Assembly (NCBI GenBank): GCA_902781705.1
Contig: CACZKE010000012.1
Coordinates: 24,151-88,150 of the forward strand
Origin: an uncultured Bacteroidia bacterium
GTDB taxonomy: Bacteria; Bacteroidota; Bacteroidia; Bacteroidales; UBA932
Length of the DNA stretch: 64,000 nt
Reading direction: 5' to 3'
A model generated the notes under the pieces. The model made no database searches, was not told the origin of the DNA, and saw nothing but the letters and a program-made list of their open reading frames with translations. Within the stretch, counting starts at the first letter, position 1. Every line of letters begins with the position of its first letter. Made by a program: the position numbers and the translations under genes. Shown here piece after piece: positions 33,391 to 42,413 of this stretch.

Positions 33391-36240
33391 ATGCCGGCAG
33401 AAGGAAATATCATCATCAGAAGGGCGAAAGTCAACAACCTCAAGGACATTACGGTAGAGATTCCGCGGAACCGCCTCGTCGTGGTCACGGGCATCTCCGG
33501 CAGCGGAAAATCCTCCCTGGCGTTCGACACCCTCTTCGCCGAGGGGCAGCGCCGTTTCGCCGAGAGTCTCTCCTCCTACGCCCGGCAGTTCCTGGGCCGG
33601 ATGTCCAAGCCCGACGTGGAGATGATCGAGGGCATTCCGCCCGCCATCGCCATCGAGCAGAAGGTCAATATCCGGAATCCCCGTTCCACCGTCGCCACCA
33701 CGACGGAAATCTACGATTACCTGCGCCTGCTGTTTGCGCGCATCGGCCGCACCTATTCGCCCGTGAGCGGGGAAGAGGTGAAGGCCCATACCGTTCAGGA
33801 CGTCCTCGGGGACATCTTCGACGGTGCCCCGCACATGGTCTATATCCTTTCGGACCTGCAATGGAAGGACCGGGAAGACCGGGTAGAACTGATGCTCTCC
33901 CTCAAGGAGGAAGGCTACGGCCGCCTGTTCCAGGTGGACGCGCAGCAGGTTTACGATATCGAAGAGGTCATGCAGATGGGCGCCGATGCCCCGGATGACC
34001 TGTTCCTGCTGGTGGACCGTGTGAAGATTCCCGGTCAAGCCGGGAATGACGAGGCCGTCATGACGGACCTGGCGGACCGGCTCGAAGACCTCCGGACCCG
34101 GCTCCACGCCTCCGTCCAGGCCGCCTTCGACAAGGGGAACGGCGACATGGCCATCATCAAGGACGGTATTCGGAAGGAATTCTGTTCGCGGTTCGAAAAG
34201 GACGGGCTGACCTTCCGGCAGCCGGACGAGTACCTGTTCAGCTTCAACAGCCCGCTGGGCGCCTGCCCGGTGTGCGGCGGCCTGGGGAAGATCATCGGCA
34301 TCAGCGAGGACCTCGTGGTCCCGGACAAGACCAAGAGCATCTACGACGGCGCCATCGCCTGCTGGCGGGGCGAGAAGATGAGTTGGTTCAAGGACCTTGT
34401 GGTGAAGAACGCCGAGAAGTACGGCATCCCCGTATTCGAACCCTACTGCAAACTCACGGAGAAGCAGAAACGCACCCTCTGGGAGTCCCGGGCCACGATG
34501 GACGACGAAACGACGATCGTGGGCATCGACGAATTCTTCGAGTGGGTCAACGCGAACCGTTACAAGATCCAGTACAAATACATGCTCAGCCGTTACTCCG
34601 GCCGGACCACCTGCCACGAATGCGGCGGGAGCCGGCTTCGGAAGGAGGCGCTGTACGTGAAAGTGGGCGGCAGGACCATCCACGAATATATGTCCATGAC
34701 CATCGACGACCTGGTCCGCTGCATCGACACGCTCGAACTGACGGAGTACGAACGCGGCGTTGCCGGCAAGGCGCTGGAGGAGATCTCCTACCGCCTCCGC
34801 TGCATCCAGGACGTGGGTCTGGGCTATCTGACCCTGAACCGGACCATGAACACGCTGTCCGGCGGCGAAAGCCAGCGGGTGAACCTCGTGACCGCCCTGG
34901 GAAGTTCCCTTGTGGGCTCCATGTACATCCTGGACGAGCCGTCGATCGGCCTGCATCCGCGGGACACCGACCGGCTGATCGAGGTCCTCAAGCGGCTTCG
35001 GGACATCGGCAATACCGTCGTCGTGGTGGAGCACGACCCGGAGATCATCCGGGCGGCGGACCTGCTGATCGACATGGGCCCCAAGGCGGGTGTCCATGGC
35101 GGCGAAGTCGTCTTCCAGGGCCTTTCCGACCACATTACGGAGGAGGAACTCAAGCGTTCCCTGACGCTGCAGTACCTGACCGGGGAGCGGAAACCCTATA
35201 TCCGGGAGAAGCGGCACTGGCAGTATTCCATCACGGTCAACGGGGCCATGCAGAACAACCTCAAGGACATCGACGTCCAGTTCCCGCTGGGCGTGCTGAC
35301 CGTCGTCACCGGCGTGTCCGGCAGCGGCAAGTCCTCCCTCGTGGGGGACATCCTGTACCCGGCCCTCAAGCGTCGGATCAACGAGACCGGCGACCTGCCG
35401 GGCACCTTCAAGGGCCTCTCTGGCAACCTGGACCGCGTCACCCGGGTGGAATACGTGGACCAGAACCCCATCGGCAAGAGTTCCCGGTCCAATGCCGTCA
35501 CCTACCTGAAGATCTACGACGACATCCGCAAACTCCTGAGCGACCAGCAGTTCGCGAAGATCAACGGTTTCACCCCGTCCTATTTCTCCTTCAACCAGGA
35601 CGGCGGCCGCTGCCCCGAGTGCCAGGGCGACGGCTTCGTGAAGATCGGCATGCAGTTCATGGCCGACGTGACGATGGTGTGCGAGTCCTGCGGCGGCAAG
35701 CGCTTCAAGCCCGAGATCCTGGAAGTCCGCTACAAAGACAAGAATGTCGATGACATCCTGAACATGAGCGTAGAGGAGGCCATCGCCTTCTTCGGCGCCC
35801 AGAAGGAGGACCTGGCGAAGGCCATCGCCGCCGACCTGCAGCCCCTCGTGGACGTGGGCCTGGGGTACATCAAGCTGGGACAGCCGTCCAGCACGCTCTC
35901 GGGCGGTGAAAGCCAGCGCATCAAACTCGCTTACTTCCTGAGCCTGAGCAAGGGAGAGGACCGTCCGCGGAAGGACCGGATCCTCTTCATCTTCGACGAG
36001 CCCACGACGGGCCTGCATTTCTACGACGTGGAGAAACTCCTGAAGGCCTTCGACGCCCTCCTTTCCCGCGGCCATTCGGTCGTGGTGGTGGAGCACAACC
36101 TGGACGTGATCCGGAGCGCCGACTGGGTGATCGACCTGGGTCCGGACGCCGGCGACCAGGGCGGGGAAGTGGTCTTCGCCGGCACGCCGGAGGACCTGGC
36201 AGCCAAGGGAGACACCTTCACGGCCCGATACTTGCGGTAA
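33391..36240 (+). CDS. uvrA: Excinuclease ABC subunit A
   Basis: The protein has 949 residues. It has two ABC ATPase modules, each with Walker A (GISGSGKSSL near 32; GVSGSGKSSL near 645), two zinc-binding clusters (CPVCGG and CHECGG region; CPECQGDG and CESCGG), and signature/Walker B pairs (LSGGESQRVNL with LDEPSIGLH; LSGGESQRIKL with FDEPTTGLH). It is the damage-recognition subunit of nucleotide excision repair. Residues about 212-219 (IPGQAGND) are encoded by a 26-bp palindromic element (34025-34050) inserted in frame. Confidence 0.98.
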   Translation: MPAEGNIIIRRAKVNNLKDITVEIPRNRLVVVTGISGSGKSSLAFDTLFAEGQRRFAESLSSYARQFLGRMSKPDVEMIEGIPPAIAIEQKVNIRNPRSTVATTTEIYDYLRLLFARIGRTYSPVSGEEVKAHTVQDVLGDIFDGAPHMVYILSDLQWKDREDRVELMLSLKEEGYGRLFQVDAQQVYDIEEVMQMGADAPDDLFLLVDRVKIPGQAGNDEAVMTDLADRLEDLRTRLHASVQAAFDKGNGDMAIIKDGIRKEFCSRFEKDGLTFRQPDEYLFSFNSPLGACPVCGGLGKIIGISEDLVVPDKTKSIYDGAIACWRGEKMSWFKDLVVKNAEKYGIPVFEPYCKLTEKQKRTLWESRATMDDETTIVGIDEFFEWVNANRYKIQYKYMLSRYSGRTTCHECGGSRLRKEALYVKVGGRTIHEYMSMTIDDLVRCIDTLELTEYERGVAGKALEEISYRLRCIQDVGLGYLTLNRTMNTLSGGESQRVNLVTALGSSLVGSMYILDEPSIGLHPRDTDRLIEVLKRLRDIGNTVVVVEHDPEIIRAADLLIDMGPKAGVHGGEVVFQGLSDHITEEELKRSLTLQYLTGERKPYIREKRHWQYSITVNGAMQNNLKDIDVQFPLGVLTVVTGVSGSGKSSLVGDILYPALKRRINETGDLPGTFKGLSGNLDRVTRVEYVDQNPIGKSSRSNAVTYLKIYDDIRKLLSDQQFAKINGFTPSYFSFNQDGGRCPECQGDGFVKIGMQFMADVTMVCESCGGKRFKPEILEVRYKDKNVDDILNMSVEEAIAFFGAQKEDLAKAIAADLQPLVDVGLGYIKLGQPSSTLSGGESQRIKLAYFLSLSKGEDRPRKDRILFIFDEPTTGLHFYDVEKLLKAFDALLSRGHSVVVVEHNLDVIRSADWVIDLGPDAGDQGGEVVFAGTPEDLAAKGDTFTARYLR
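34025..34050. repeat. 26-bp palindromic element inside uvrA (family B, copy 2)
   Basis: Read on the minus strand it is GTCATTCCCGGC, then TTGACCGGGAATCT. It is the same length as the metH copy and matches it at 23 of 26 positions; two of the three differences change both members of one stem pair, preserving the palindrome. Confidence 0.75.
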
Positions 36241-36255
36241 TTCGGCCGAATTCGC

Positions 36256-36263
36256 TATCTTTG
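36256..36263 (+). promoter_or_regulatory. -7 box of the two-gene glycosyltransferase operon
   Basis: TATCTTTG ends five bases before ATG 36269, implying a leaderless mRNA. TTGC at 36232-36235 (20-base spacer) is a possible -33 box. Confidence 0.6.
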
Positions 36264-36268
36264 CCCTT

Positions 36269-37108
36269 ATGAAGAGAATCGCCGCCCTCACGATGGCCCG
36301 CAACGACGACTTCTACCTGCGCAAGTGGGTGGAATACTACGGTGATCAACTCGGCCGGGAGAATCTGTACATCTTCCTGGACGGCCTGGACCAGGTGGTC
36401 GGGGATTTCTGTGCCGGCACGCATGCGCAGGCCGTGGAAAAGATCGGCTCCCAGGTCATCGAGGCGGAGAAAGGCCGGCTGCGCTTCCTCTCCGGCAAGG
36501 CCGCGGAACTGCTCGCCGGGGGATACGACCTCGTCATCGGGGTCGATGCCGACGAATTCATCGTCGTGGACCCGAAGCTGGGGATGTCCCTTCCCGAATA
36601 TCTCAGTTCCTTGAAGGTCAAGGATTCCGTGTCCGCCCTCGGCCTGGATTTCGGACAGAAGATCGGGGAAGAGGAGGAGATCCGGGAAGACGAACCCTTC
36701 CTGCACCAGCGGCATTATGCGCAGCTGGGAACGCGCTACACCAAACCTTCCATCATCGCGAAACCCCTTGTCTGGGGCAGTGGATTCCATCGGATCAAGG
36801 GGCATAACTTCCACATTGCCAAAGATTTATATTTGTTCCACTTCGGCTATTTCGACCTCGCCCGCATCCAGGCCCGTTATACGGACAAGGACCGGATGGA
36901 CCAGGGCTGGGGGGAACATATGCACAAGCGTTCCCGCACCATCCGCCTGGTGACGGAGAAGAAGGCCCTGGACTTCGACCGCTGGACCCGGTTTGCCCGC
37001 CGCTGCCAGACCATCTGCCGCCCGCCCTATGCCTGGAACAAGCCGGGGATGTTGGAACTGAAGATCGTGGTCCGCATTCCAGACCGCTTCTCCCAGATCA
37101 GCATATAA
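36269..37108 (+). CDS. Glycosyltransferase (PF13704/GT2-like)
   Basis: The protein has 279 residues. The N-terminus MKRIAALTMARNDDFYLRKW and the VDADEFIVVD block (DxD-type metal/nucleotide-sugar site near 92) match the Glyco_tranf_2_4 family of retained-anchor glycosyltransferases. No transmembrane segment is visible, so it is a cytoplasmic or peripheral enzyme for surface glycan assembly. Its stop overlaps the next gene's start (TAATG). Confidence 0.8.
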   Translation: MKRIAALTMARNDDFYLRKWVEYYGDQLGRENLYIFLDGLDQVVGDFCAGTHAQAVEKIGSQVIEAEKGRLRFLSGKAAELLAGGYDLVIGVDADEFIVVDPKLGMSLPEYLSSLKVKDSVSALGLDFGQKIGEEEEIREDEPFLHQRHYAQLGTRYTKPSIIAKPLVWGSGFHRIKGHNFHIAKDLYLFHFGYFDLARIQARYTDKDRMDQGWGEHMHKRSRTIRLVTEKKALDFDRWTRFARRCQTICRPPYAWNKPGMLELKIVVRIPDRFSQISI

Positions 37109-38049
37109 TGGATTCCTCTCTCTTTCCCCTCGTTTCGGTCATCGTACCGATGTACGGTGTCGAGGATTATATCGCCCGTTGTGCGGAGAGCCTTTTCGCC
37201 CAGACCTATCCGAACATCGAATTCCTCTTTGTCGATGACGGGGGAAAGGATGCGACGGTGTCCGTCCTGCAGGAGGTCATCCGGCGAAGAAGACCGGAGC
37301 GGGTGCAGGTCATCCGCCAGGAAAACGCTGGTTTGCCGGCCGCCCGGAAGACGGGTTTGGACGCTGCCGGCGGAGCGTATGTTCTCCATGTGGATTCGGA
37401 CGACTGGCTGGAAACGGATGCCGTGGAAAAACTCGTGAGGAAGGCCTTGGAAACGGATGCGGACATGGTCGTATTCGATTTCTGGAAAGAATATGCGCAC
37501 CGGCGCAAGCTGGACAGCGAAAAAGAGAGTTCGGTCGCGGACCCGGACCTTTTTCGCAAGCGTCTCTATACCTATGCTTCCTACGGTTATGTCTGGAACA
37601 AGTTCTGCCGCAGAAGCCTTTTTGAGGATGTCTTCGTACCGCGTTATGCGATGCACGAGGATATCGTATTCAGCACGCAGACCCTTTTCAAGACCCGGAA
37701 GGCAGTCCACCTCAAAGAGGGACTCTATCACTATGACCGGACCAATGCTTCCTCGGCCACGCGCTCGTCGAATGTCCTCCGGCGCGGCAATTCCTGCCGG
37801 AACATGTTGGATATGCTCCTTCATTTCCGGGACCGGCACCCTTCACCGGTCGATGGAGTGGAAGACGAAATCCTCCTTCGGGCGGCCTGGGTCGGCTTCA
37901 CGCTGGACCGGCGGCTTTTCGGGGAGTATCCTTTCCTGCTTGCCGAAGCGTCGGCCGTCCCGGTGAAAAGGGGCCGGTTCGTCCGGATCCCGCAGCAGCT
38001 GGTCCTGAAGCTTTTCCTGAACAGGAAACTGGCGGAACAGAACCGCTAA
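37108..38049 (+). CDS. Family 2 glycosyltransferase
   Basis: The protein has 313 residues. GT-A signature: VSVIVPMYGVEDYIARC at the start, VDDGGKDAT and HVDSDDWLE (DxD near 94). It transfers a sugar from a nucleotide donor in polysaccharide or glycolipid synthesis. It is translationally coupled to the upstream glycosyltransferase and convergent with a Caps_synth gene, overlapping it by four bases. Confidence 0.9.
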   Translation: MDSSLFPLVSVIVPMYGVEDYIARCAESLFAQTYPNIEFLFVDDGGKDATVSVLQEVIRRRRPERVQVIRQENAGLPAARKTGLDAAGGAYVLHVDSDDWLETDAVEKLVRKALETDADMVVFDFWKEYAHRRKLDSEKESSVADPDLFRKRLYTYASYGYVWNKFCRRSLFEDVFVPRYAMHEDIVFSTQTLFKTRKAVHLKEGLYHYDRTNASSATRSSNVLRRGNSCRNMLDMLLHFRDRHPSPVDGVEDEILLRAAWVGFTLDRRLFGEYPFLLAEASAVPVKRGRFVRIPQQLVLKLFLNRKLAEQNR

Positions 38050-38960
38050 TGGTCGTGGACCAGGTGGTCCGCGAAGGAGCCGGGTACGATGTCCTCCAGG
38101 TCCCGGTAGCTGGTCTTCTGATAGAAAAAGCCTTCCTCCGCCGCTTTCAGAAGCACCTTCTCGTCATACGGAAGATTCTTGTATTCATAGAGATACAGAT
38201 GTGTCGGGTACTGGTCCAACTGGGCCATCTCCCCAAACAGTTTCGAGGCGGTGGCGTTGTAGGTGACGAGGGTCCGGAACATGACCTGGTGCTGGAAATA
38301 GTCCACCCGCCGGTCCTCGTGCAGCCAGTAATCCAGGATCATCGCCCGCCAGGCCTCTAACAGGTAACTGCCCTTCCGGGCGCGGATGAAACAGTTCTGG
38401 ATGAAACTGTAGTTGCCATGGACCTTCTCTCCGGCCATGAATACGAAAAAATCATGTTCCGTGATCCAGGCCGGAATGGGGGCACTGACGTAGCAGGTGG
38501 AGTCCAGCCAGTAGCCGCCGTAGGTGTGGAGGAGTTCCACGCGGCAGATGTCCGCGAAATGGGCGGGCTTGATCTTTCCGGCCCGGTACTTTTCCACGAT
38601 GGCTTCCGGAAGCGTGATCCAGTCGAAGACGGTTTCTCCGTCCAGGATCACCAGCGGCTGCGTGCAGTGCTTCCGGATGCTGGCGAAGCAGGACTTGACG
38701 ATGTCCGGGGCCTGTTCCTCCCCTTGGAGCCAGAGGGTGAAGATTCGCTCCTCGCCGTCATTCCGGATCACCGGTGTCACGGGAACATCGGCGGCGGCCT
38801 GGAGCCAGTTCTTCCGCATATAGTCCGTGAGGATGCGGCCGAAGGCCTTGCAGCGGCGTGCGCGGCGCACCTCCTCCCCGTCCCAGACGGGATTGAGGAG
38901 ATGCCCTTCCACGAGAAGACGGAAGCGGGTCCGGCCCACGGATGAGGTATTTTTGCCCAT
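38046..38960 (-). CDS. Caps_synth-family glycosyltransferase (paralogue 1)
   Basis: The protein has 304 residues from ATG 38960; the longer frame lies inside the neighbouring gene and is rejected. The family core KPAHFADICRVELLHTYGGYWLDSTCY is present and agrees with capsular-polysaccharide synthesis proteins related to GT32. FTLWLQGEEQAPDIVKSCF is the nucleotide-sugar start block. It is about half identical by eye to the divergent gene at 39008, with which it shares a promoter region. Probably makes capsule or O-chain. Confidence 0.85.
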   Translation of the reverse strand: MGKNTSSVGRTRFRLLVEGHLLNPVWDGEEVRRARRCKAFGRILTDYMRKNWLQAAADVPVTPVIRNDGEERIFTLWLQGEEQAPDIVKSCFASIRKHCTQPLVILDGETVFDWITLPEAIVEKYRAGKIKPAHFADICRVELLHTYGGYWLDSTCYVSAPIPAWITEHDFFVFMAGEKVHGNYSFIQNCFIRARKGSYLLEAWRAMILDYWLHEDRRVDYFQHQVMFRTLVTYNATASKLFGEMAQLDQYPTHLYLYEYKNLPYDEKVLLKAAEEGFFYQKTSYRDLEDIVPGSFADHLVHDH

Positions 38961-38967
38961 ATCTGCA

Positions 38968-38985
38968 CAAAAATAGATAAATTTG
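38968..38985. promoter_or_regulatory. Overlapping divergent -7 boxes between two Caps_synth genes
   Basis: TATTTTTG on the minus strand (38968-38975), ending seven bases before the ATG at 38960, and TAAATTTG on the plus strand (38978-38985), 22 bases before the ATG at 39008. The boxes are two bases apart, so polymerase binding in one direction should exclude the other. Confidence 0.6.
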
Positions 38986-39007
38986 CGGAGAAAACCCGCT
39001 TTCAGAC

Positions 39008-39910
39008 ATGAGAAAGACCGATTTAATCCTGGCCAAGGCCTGGCTCCTCGCCGGAGCCCATCTGACGAACCCCCTCTGGTGGCCGCGGGAGCGGCGCCGG
39101 GAGCGGCGGCGCGATGTCCTTGCAGCATCCTTGCCTTGGTACTTCCGTCGCAATTTGCTGGACGGAGTCGTCGCTTTGCCGGAGGTCCCCGTTGTGAAGA
39201 ATGACGCATCCGACAAAGTCTTCACACTTTGGCTGCAGGGGGAAGATGCGGCTCCGGAGCTCGTGAAAGCGTGTTTCCGCAGCATGCGTCGGCATTTTTC
39301 GCAGGTGGTCCTCGTGTTGGATGAAAAGACGCTGTATGACTATGTGGACCTCCCGCCGGTCATTGTGGACAAGTTCCGGTGCGGGAAGATCAAGCCCGCC
39401 CATTTCGCCGATATCTGCCGCGTGGACCTGCTGTACCGGCACGGCGGGTACTGGATCGATTCCACCTGCTACGCCACCGCTCCCATTCCGGACTGGATTG
39501 CGGCGGAGGATTTCTTCATGTACCTGACAGAGAAGGAATATGGCAGCGTCTATAGTTTCTGCCAGAACTGCTTCATCCGGGCACGGAAAGGGGACTATCT
39601 CCTTGCGGCCTGGCGGGAGATGATCCTGGATTTCTGGACGCACCAGACTGTCCGGATGGATTATTTCCAACATCAACTCATGTTCAAGGCCCTGGTACAG
39701 AACGATCCGCGGGCGAAAGAGCATTTCGCGAGGATGCCGCATGTCGGGCAGGATGCGACGCATGTTCTCGGCGCCCAGCCGCTGGATACGCCGTATGACC
39801 CGGAGCGGTTCGCCCGGGATACGGAAGGAGCGTTTTTCCAGAAACTGACCTACCGCGGAACGGATGCGGCGCCCGTCGGTTCAGTCATCGACTTCATCAA
39901 GCGTTCCTGA
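39008..39910 (+). CDS. Caps_synth-family glycosyltransferase (paralogue 2)
   Basis: The protein has 300 residues. It contains the same core as its divergent partner: KVFTLWLQGEDAAPELVKACF, then KIKPAHFADICRVDLLYRHG and GYWIDSTCY, with the shared block FCQNCFIRARKGDYLLAAWR. The DST triplet takes the place of a DxD metal site. The two genes look like an inverted duplication that has diverged, especially at the N- and C-termini, suggesting two acceptor specificities in one glycan. Confidence 0.85.
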   Translation: MRKTDLILAKAWLLAGAHLTNPLWWPRERRRERRRDVLAASLPWYFRRNLLDGVVALPEVPVVKNDASDKVFTLWLQGEDAAPELVKACFRSMRRHFSQVVLVLDEKTLYDYVDLPPVIVDKFRCGKIKPAHFADICRVDLLYRHGGYWIDSTCYATAPIPDWIAAEDFFMYLTEKEYGSVYSFCQNCFIRARKGDYLLAAWREMILDFWTHQTVRMDYFQHQLMFKALVQNDPRAKEHFARMPHVGQDATHVLGAQPLDTPYDPERFARDTEGAFFQKLTYRGTDAAPVGSVIDFIKRS

Positions 39911-39922
39911 ACCCTTTGCCTT

Positions 39923-41191
39923 CTACGGACCGATGACCAGGAGGGCGAGGGTGTCGCGGTTGACGGGCGGGCCTGCCTTGAAGTAGACGAGGGCGGAACC
40001 GCCTTTCCAGGTGTGCAGGGTGATGCCGTGTCCATCCGGGTCGATGTCGTAGGTGTAGAGGTTGTGGACGCCTTCGTCGTCGTCCCAGGCGACCGGGTCG
40101 ATCTCGAAAGGGGTGTCTTCCGGAAATACGTCGCACCAGATGCGGTAGTCGTCCCCGGGCTGGCATTCGTTGTAGGCGGCCGGATGCAGGTCGAAGCGGG
40201 TTTCAGGCAGGAGTTCTCCCTTGTCCACGCGCCAGCCATCCTCGGACAGTCCGTCGCCCTCCAGGCATACGGTCACTTCGCAGGCCGTGTTCCGGTAGAT
40301 GTCGAAGTTGCCGGGGCCGTCTCCCAGGTAAAACCGATAGGAGACGGTTTCCCCGGGACGGGTGTGCCAGACGTCGGAATGGTAGGATCCCTTGATTTCC
40401 AGGTAGGAACAGACCTGCGGGTACCGGCCTTCGGAAAAGGTCTTTTCCCGTTCGTCCTCCGTATCCAGCAGGTCCCCTTGCAGATTCTCCAGGAGGTACA
40501 GGCTGACGGCGCCGCTCCGGCCTACGGTCTCGTCGATGTTGAGGGGCTGGACTTGCCGCCCGCTGAGCGTAAAACCGCCCTGGAAGACCTGGGAGGCCGA
40601 TTCGGCCCGGCTGTCCCCGAAAAGACACACCGATGACGGACCGTTGCCGATGCTCACGGACGTCACCTGGAAGGAGACGTCGCTGCGGAGTTTGCTCCGG
40701 TCCAGCCGGAGGTCGATGCGGGCCATCGTCCGGACGAGCGGGATGGTAACGGAGGGCTCCCCGTGGCTGATGAATCCGTCCAGGCGGGCGCACATGGGCA
40801 TTCCGCGGCTGTATTCGTCGGGGTAGGCCATGTGGAAACGGTAGGTTTCCACCTCTTCCCGGCTCAGGGCGGGAAGGGCGTGGCCCAGATTCGCGGCGAT
40901 GAAGATGTCGTAGGCTGCCTCGGTAAGGAGCGTGGTCCTGACCCGGGCGCTTCCGCTGGTCGCGGTAAAACTCCGGGCCGGAAAGTATCGGCGCTCTTCC
41001 AGGAACCCTTCTTCATTGTAAATCAATAAATTGATGTCAGAGACAAGCAAGGGGTCCGGCAGTGCGGACCGGACAGGCTCTCCCCAAACCAGATCCATGA
41101 CAAGCTCTCCCATTTCACGCTCGCCCGGACGGTCCCAACTATTGCATCCTATCACCAAGCTTAACACGAAGAGGACGCCGGTTCTTTTCAT
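39923..41191 (-). CDS. Fimbrillin-type lipoprotein (second gene of operon)
   Basis: The protein has 422 residues. Signal with lipobox VIGC (Cys16). The mature protein is rich in beta-strands, with SDINLLIYNEEGFL and LTEAAYDIFIAANLG near the N-terminus and MARIDLRLDRSKL in the middle, a pattern of Bacteroidota fimbrial subunits (FimA/Mfa-type and DUF4906-like). It is probably an accessory or tip fimbrillin exported as a lipoprotein and assembled by strand exchange. It follows the 346-residue gene by 19 bases. Confidence 0.6.
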   Translation of the reverse strand: MKRTGVLFVLSLVIGCNSWDRPGEREMGELVMDLVWGEPVRSALPDPLLVSDINLLIYNEEGFLEERRYFPARSFTATSGSARVRTTLLTEAAYDIFIAANLGHALPALSREEVETYRFHMAYPDEYSRGMPMCARLDGFISHGEPSVTIPLVRTMARIDLRLDRSKLRSDVSFQVTSVSIGNGPSSVCLFGDSRAESASQVFQGGFTLSGRQVQPLNIDETVGRSGAVSLYLLENLQGDLLDTEDEREKTFSEGRYPQVCSYLEIKGSYHSDVWHTRPGETVSYRFYLGDGPGNFDIYRNTACEVTVCLEGDGLSEDGWRVDKGELLPETRFDLHPAAYNECQPGDDYRIWCDVFPEDTPFEIDPVAWDDDEGVHNLYTYDIDPDGHGITLHTWKGGSALVYFKAGPPVNRDTLALLVIGP

Positions 41192-41210
41192 TGCTTGTCT
41201 CCTCCATCAA

Positions 41211-42251
41211 TCAACTGAAATGTACATCGTTCCACGTCCGGCCGTCCCAGTCCAGGACGTTACCTTCCAACTGGATGGTGCCGGCTGCGGCGGGAATGTC
41301 GGGGTCGGTGGTTCCGGCCCGGGTCAGAGTTACGTCCAACCGGTACTGCACGTCGGCCTCGAGGCCGGGCAGGTCGATGGGATAGTAGTAGGTGGTTCCC
41401 CGGAGTTTCCCCTCGATCACCAGGCGGGTGACCGGCTGGCCGAACTGTGTCCCGTCAGCCGGGTTTGGATAGCAGTAAAAGTCCAGGGAAGGGTATATGC
41501 GTCCGCCTACGGACGGGGCGACATCGCGGAGAACGGTTTCCGGATGGCTGAGCGCCTCCGTGCCGCTTTCGTCCAGTTTTCCGGCATTGACCCAGGAGGC
41601 GGGAACGGCCTCCGGATCGAAGGGATGGCATACGTCCACGGCATAGGTCAGGTAGGCCCGCACGTCCTGGAGCCGCTCTCCGGCATAGGAACGTCCCGTA
41701 AAATCGCAGGCGAGGGACCGGAGGGTGATCCGGGCCAGCATGGGCCTCAGGGTAACCCGGCAGGAGCGTCGGCTCCCTTCCGGAAGGCCGGCCGTCCCGA
41801 CGAGGACGGGCGCGGAGGGATCCTCGTCCGCCAGCCGGATGATCCGGTCCTTTAAAGATGTATAGGAACGGATATCGCTCCAAGTTCCGCCCGTTTCCGG
41901 ATGATTGCCGATGACGGCGAGTTTCCGGGCCTCCACGGAAGATACACCCTCCACGCGGGAGCCTGCAGGGGAGGGCAGATGCTGCCATGCGTCCAGTCTC
42001 TCAAGCGGTTCCTCCCCAAAAAATAACAGATCGATTCCCCGGACCGTTGTATTTCCCGACGGAAGTATATATATTTGCGCTTTCCGTGTCGCGGGGGTAA
42101 TATCCGGTGCGGCGTCCGGCAGCGGTGAACAGGCAAGCAGAAAGGCCGGCAAGTGCAAGAACGCACTCCGATGTGCCGCAGACCGACGGCGCCCGACGCG
42201 GGAGAAGAGACGATGAGGTGTGAAATGATATGTCCGGCCTTTGATGCTCAT
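41211..42251 (-). CDS. Fimbrillin/FimB-Mfa2-like lipoprotein (first gene of operon)
   Basis: The protein has 346 residues. PAFLLAC (Cys41) is a plausible lipobox but the n-region before it is unusually long and arginine-rich; no later start is available, so the start is uncertain. The mature part (AQIYILPSGNTTVRGIDLLFF, then TLRPMLARITLRSLACDF and a C-terminal block YYYPIDLPGLEADVQYRLDVTLTRAG) matches Mfa2/FimB-like anchor or FimA-like subunits. It has its own -7 box (42280-42287). Confidence 0.55.
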   Translation of the reverse strand: MSIKGRTYHFTPHRLFSRVGRRRSAAHRSAFLHLPAFLLACSPLPDAAPDITPATRKAQIYILPSGNTTVRGIDLLFFGEEPLERLDAWQHLPSPAGSRVEGVSSVEARKLAVIGNHPETGGTWSDIRSYTSLKDRIIRLADEDPSAPVLVGTAGLPEGSRRSCRVTLRPMLARITLRSLACDFTGRSYAGERLQDVRAYLTYAVDVCHPFDPEAVPASWVNAGKLDESGTEALSHPETVLRDVAPSVGGRIYPSLDFYCYPNPADGTQFGQPVTRLVIEGKLRGTTYYYPIDLPGLEADVQYRLDVTLTRAGTTDPDIPAAAGTIQLEGNVLDWDGRTWNDVHFS

Positions 42252-42279
42252 ATTCGGTTTCCAAGCGTTTGTCCTGTTG

Positions 42280-42287
42280 CAAAGCTA
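42280..42287 (-). promoter_or_regulatory. -7 box of the fimbrillin-like operon
   Basis: TAGCTTTG on the minus strand, 28 bases before ATG 42251. No -33 match. Confidence 0.5.
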
Positions 42288-42413
42288 CGCAAGGGAAACT
42301 GAAAAAGGCCCGGACGGGATGCGCCGGAATGCATTTTTTTATGTTTTCGGTTCATTTTATCGGTTTCTTATCCTTTTTTGAACGGAAAAAAATGAACGAT
42401 TAATTTTTTTCTT

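Noticed and set aside
33328-36303. Very long open frame on the minus strand opposite uvrA, and a similar one opposite nqrABC (46222-49305)
   Set aside because: Long antisense frames arise from GC-rich third codon positions; the opposite strands encode clearly conserved UvrA and NQR proteins.
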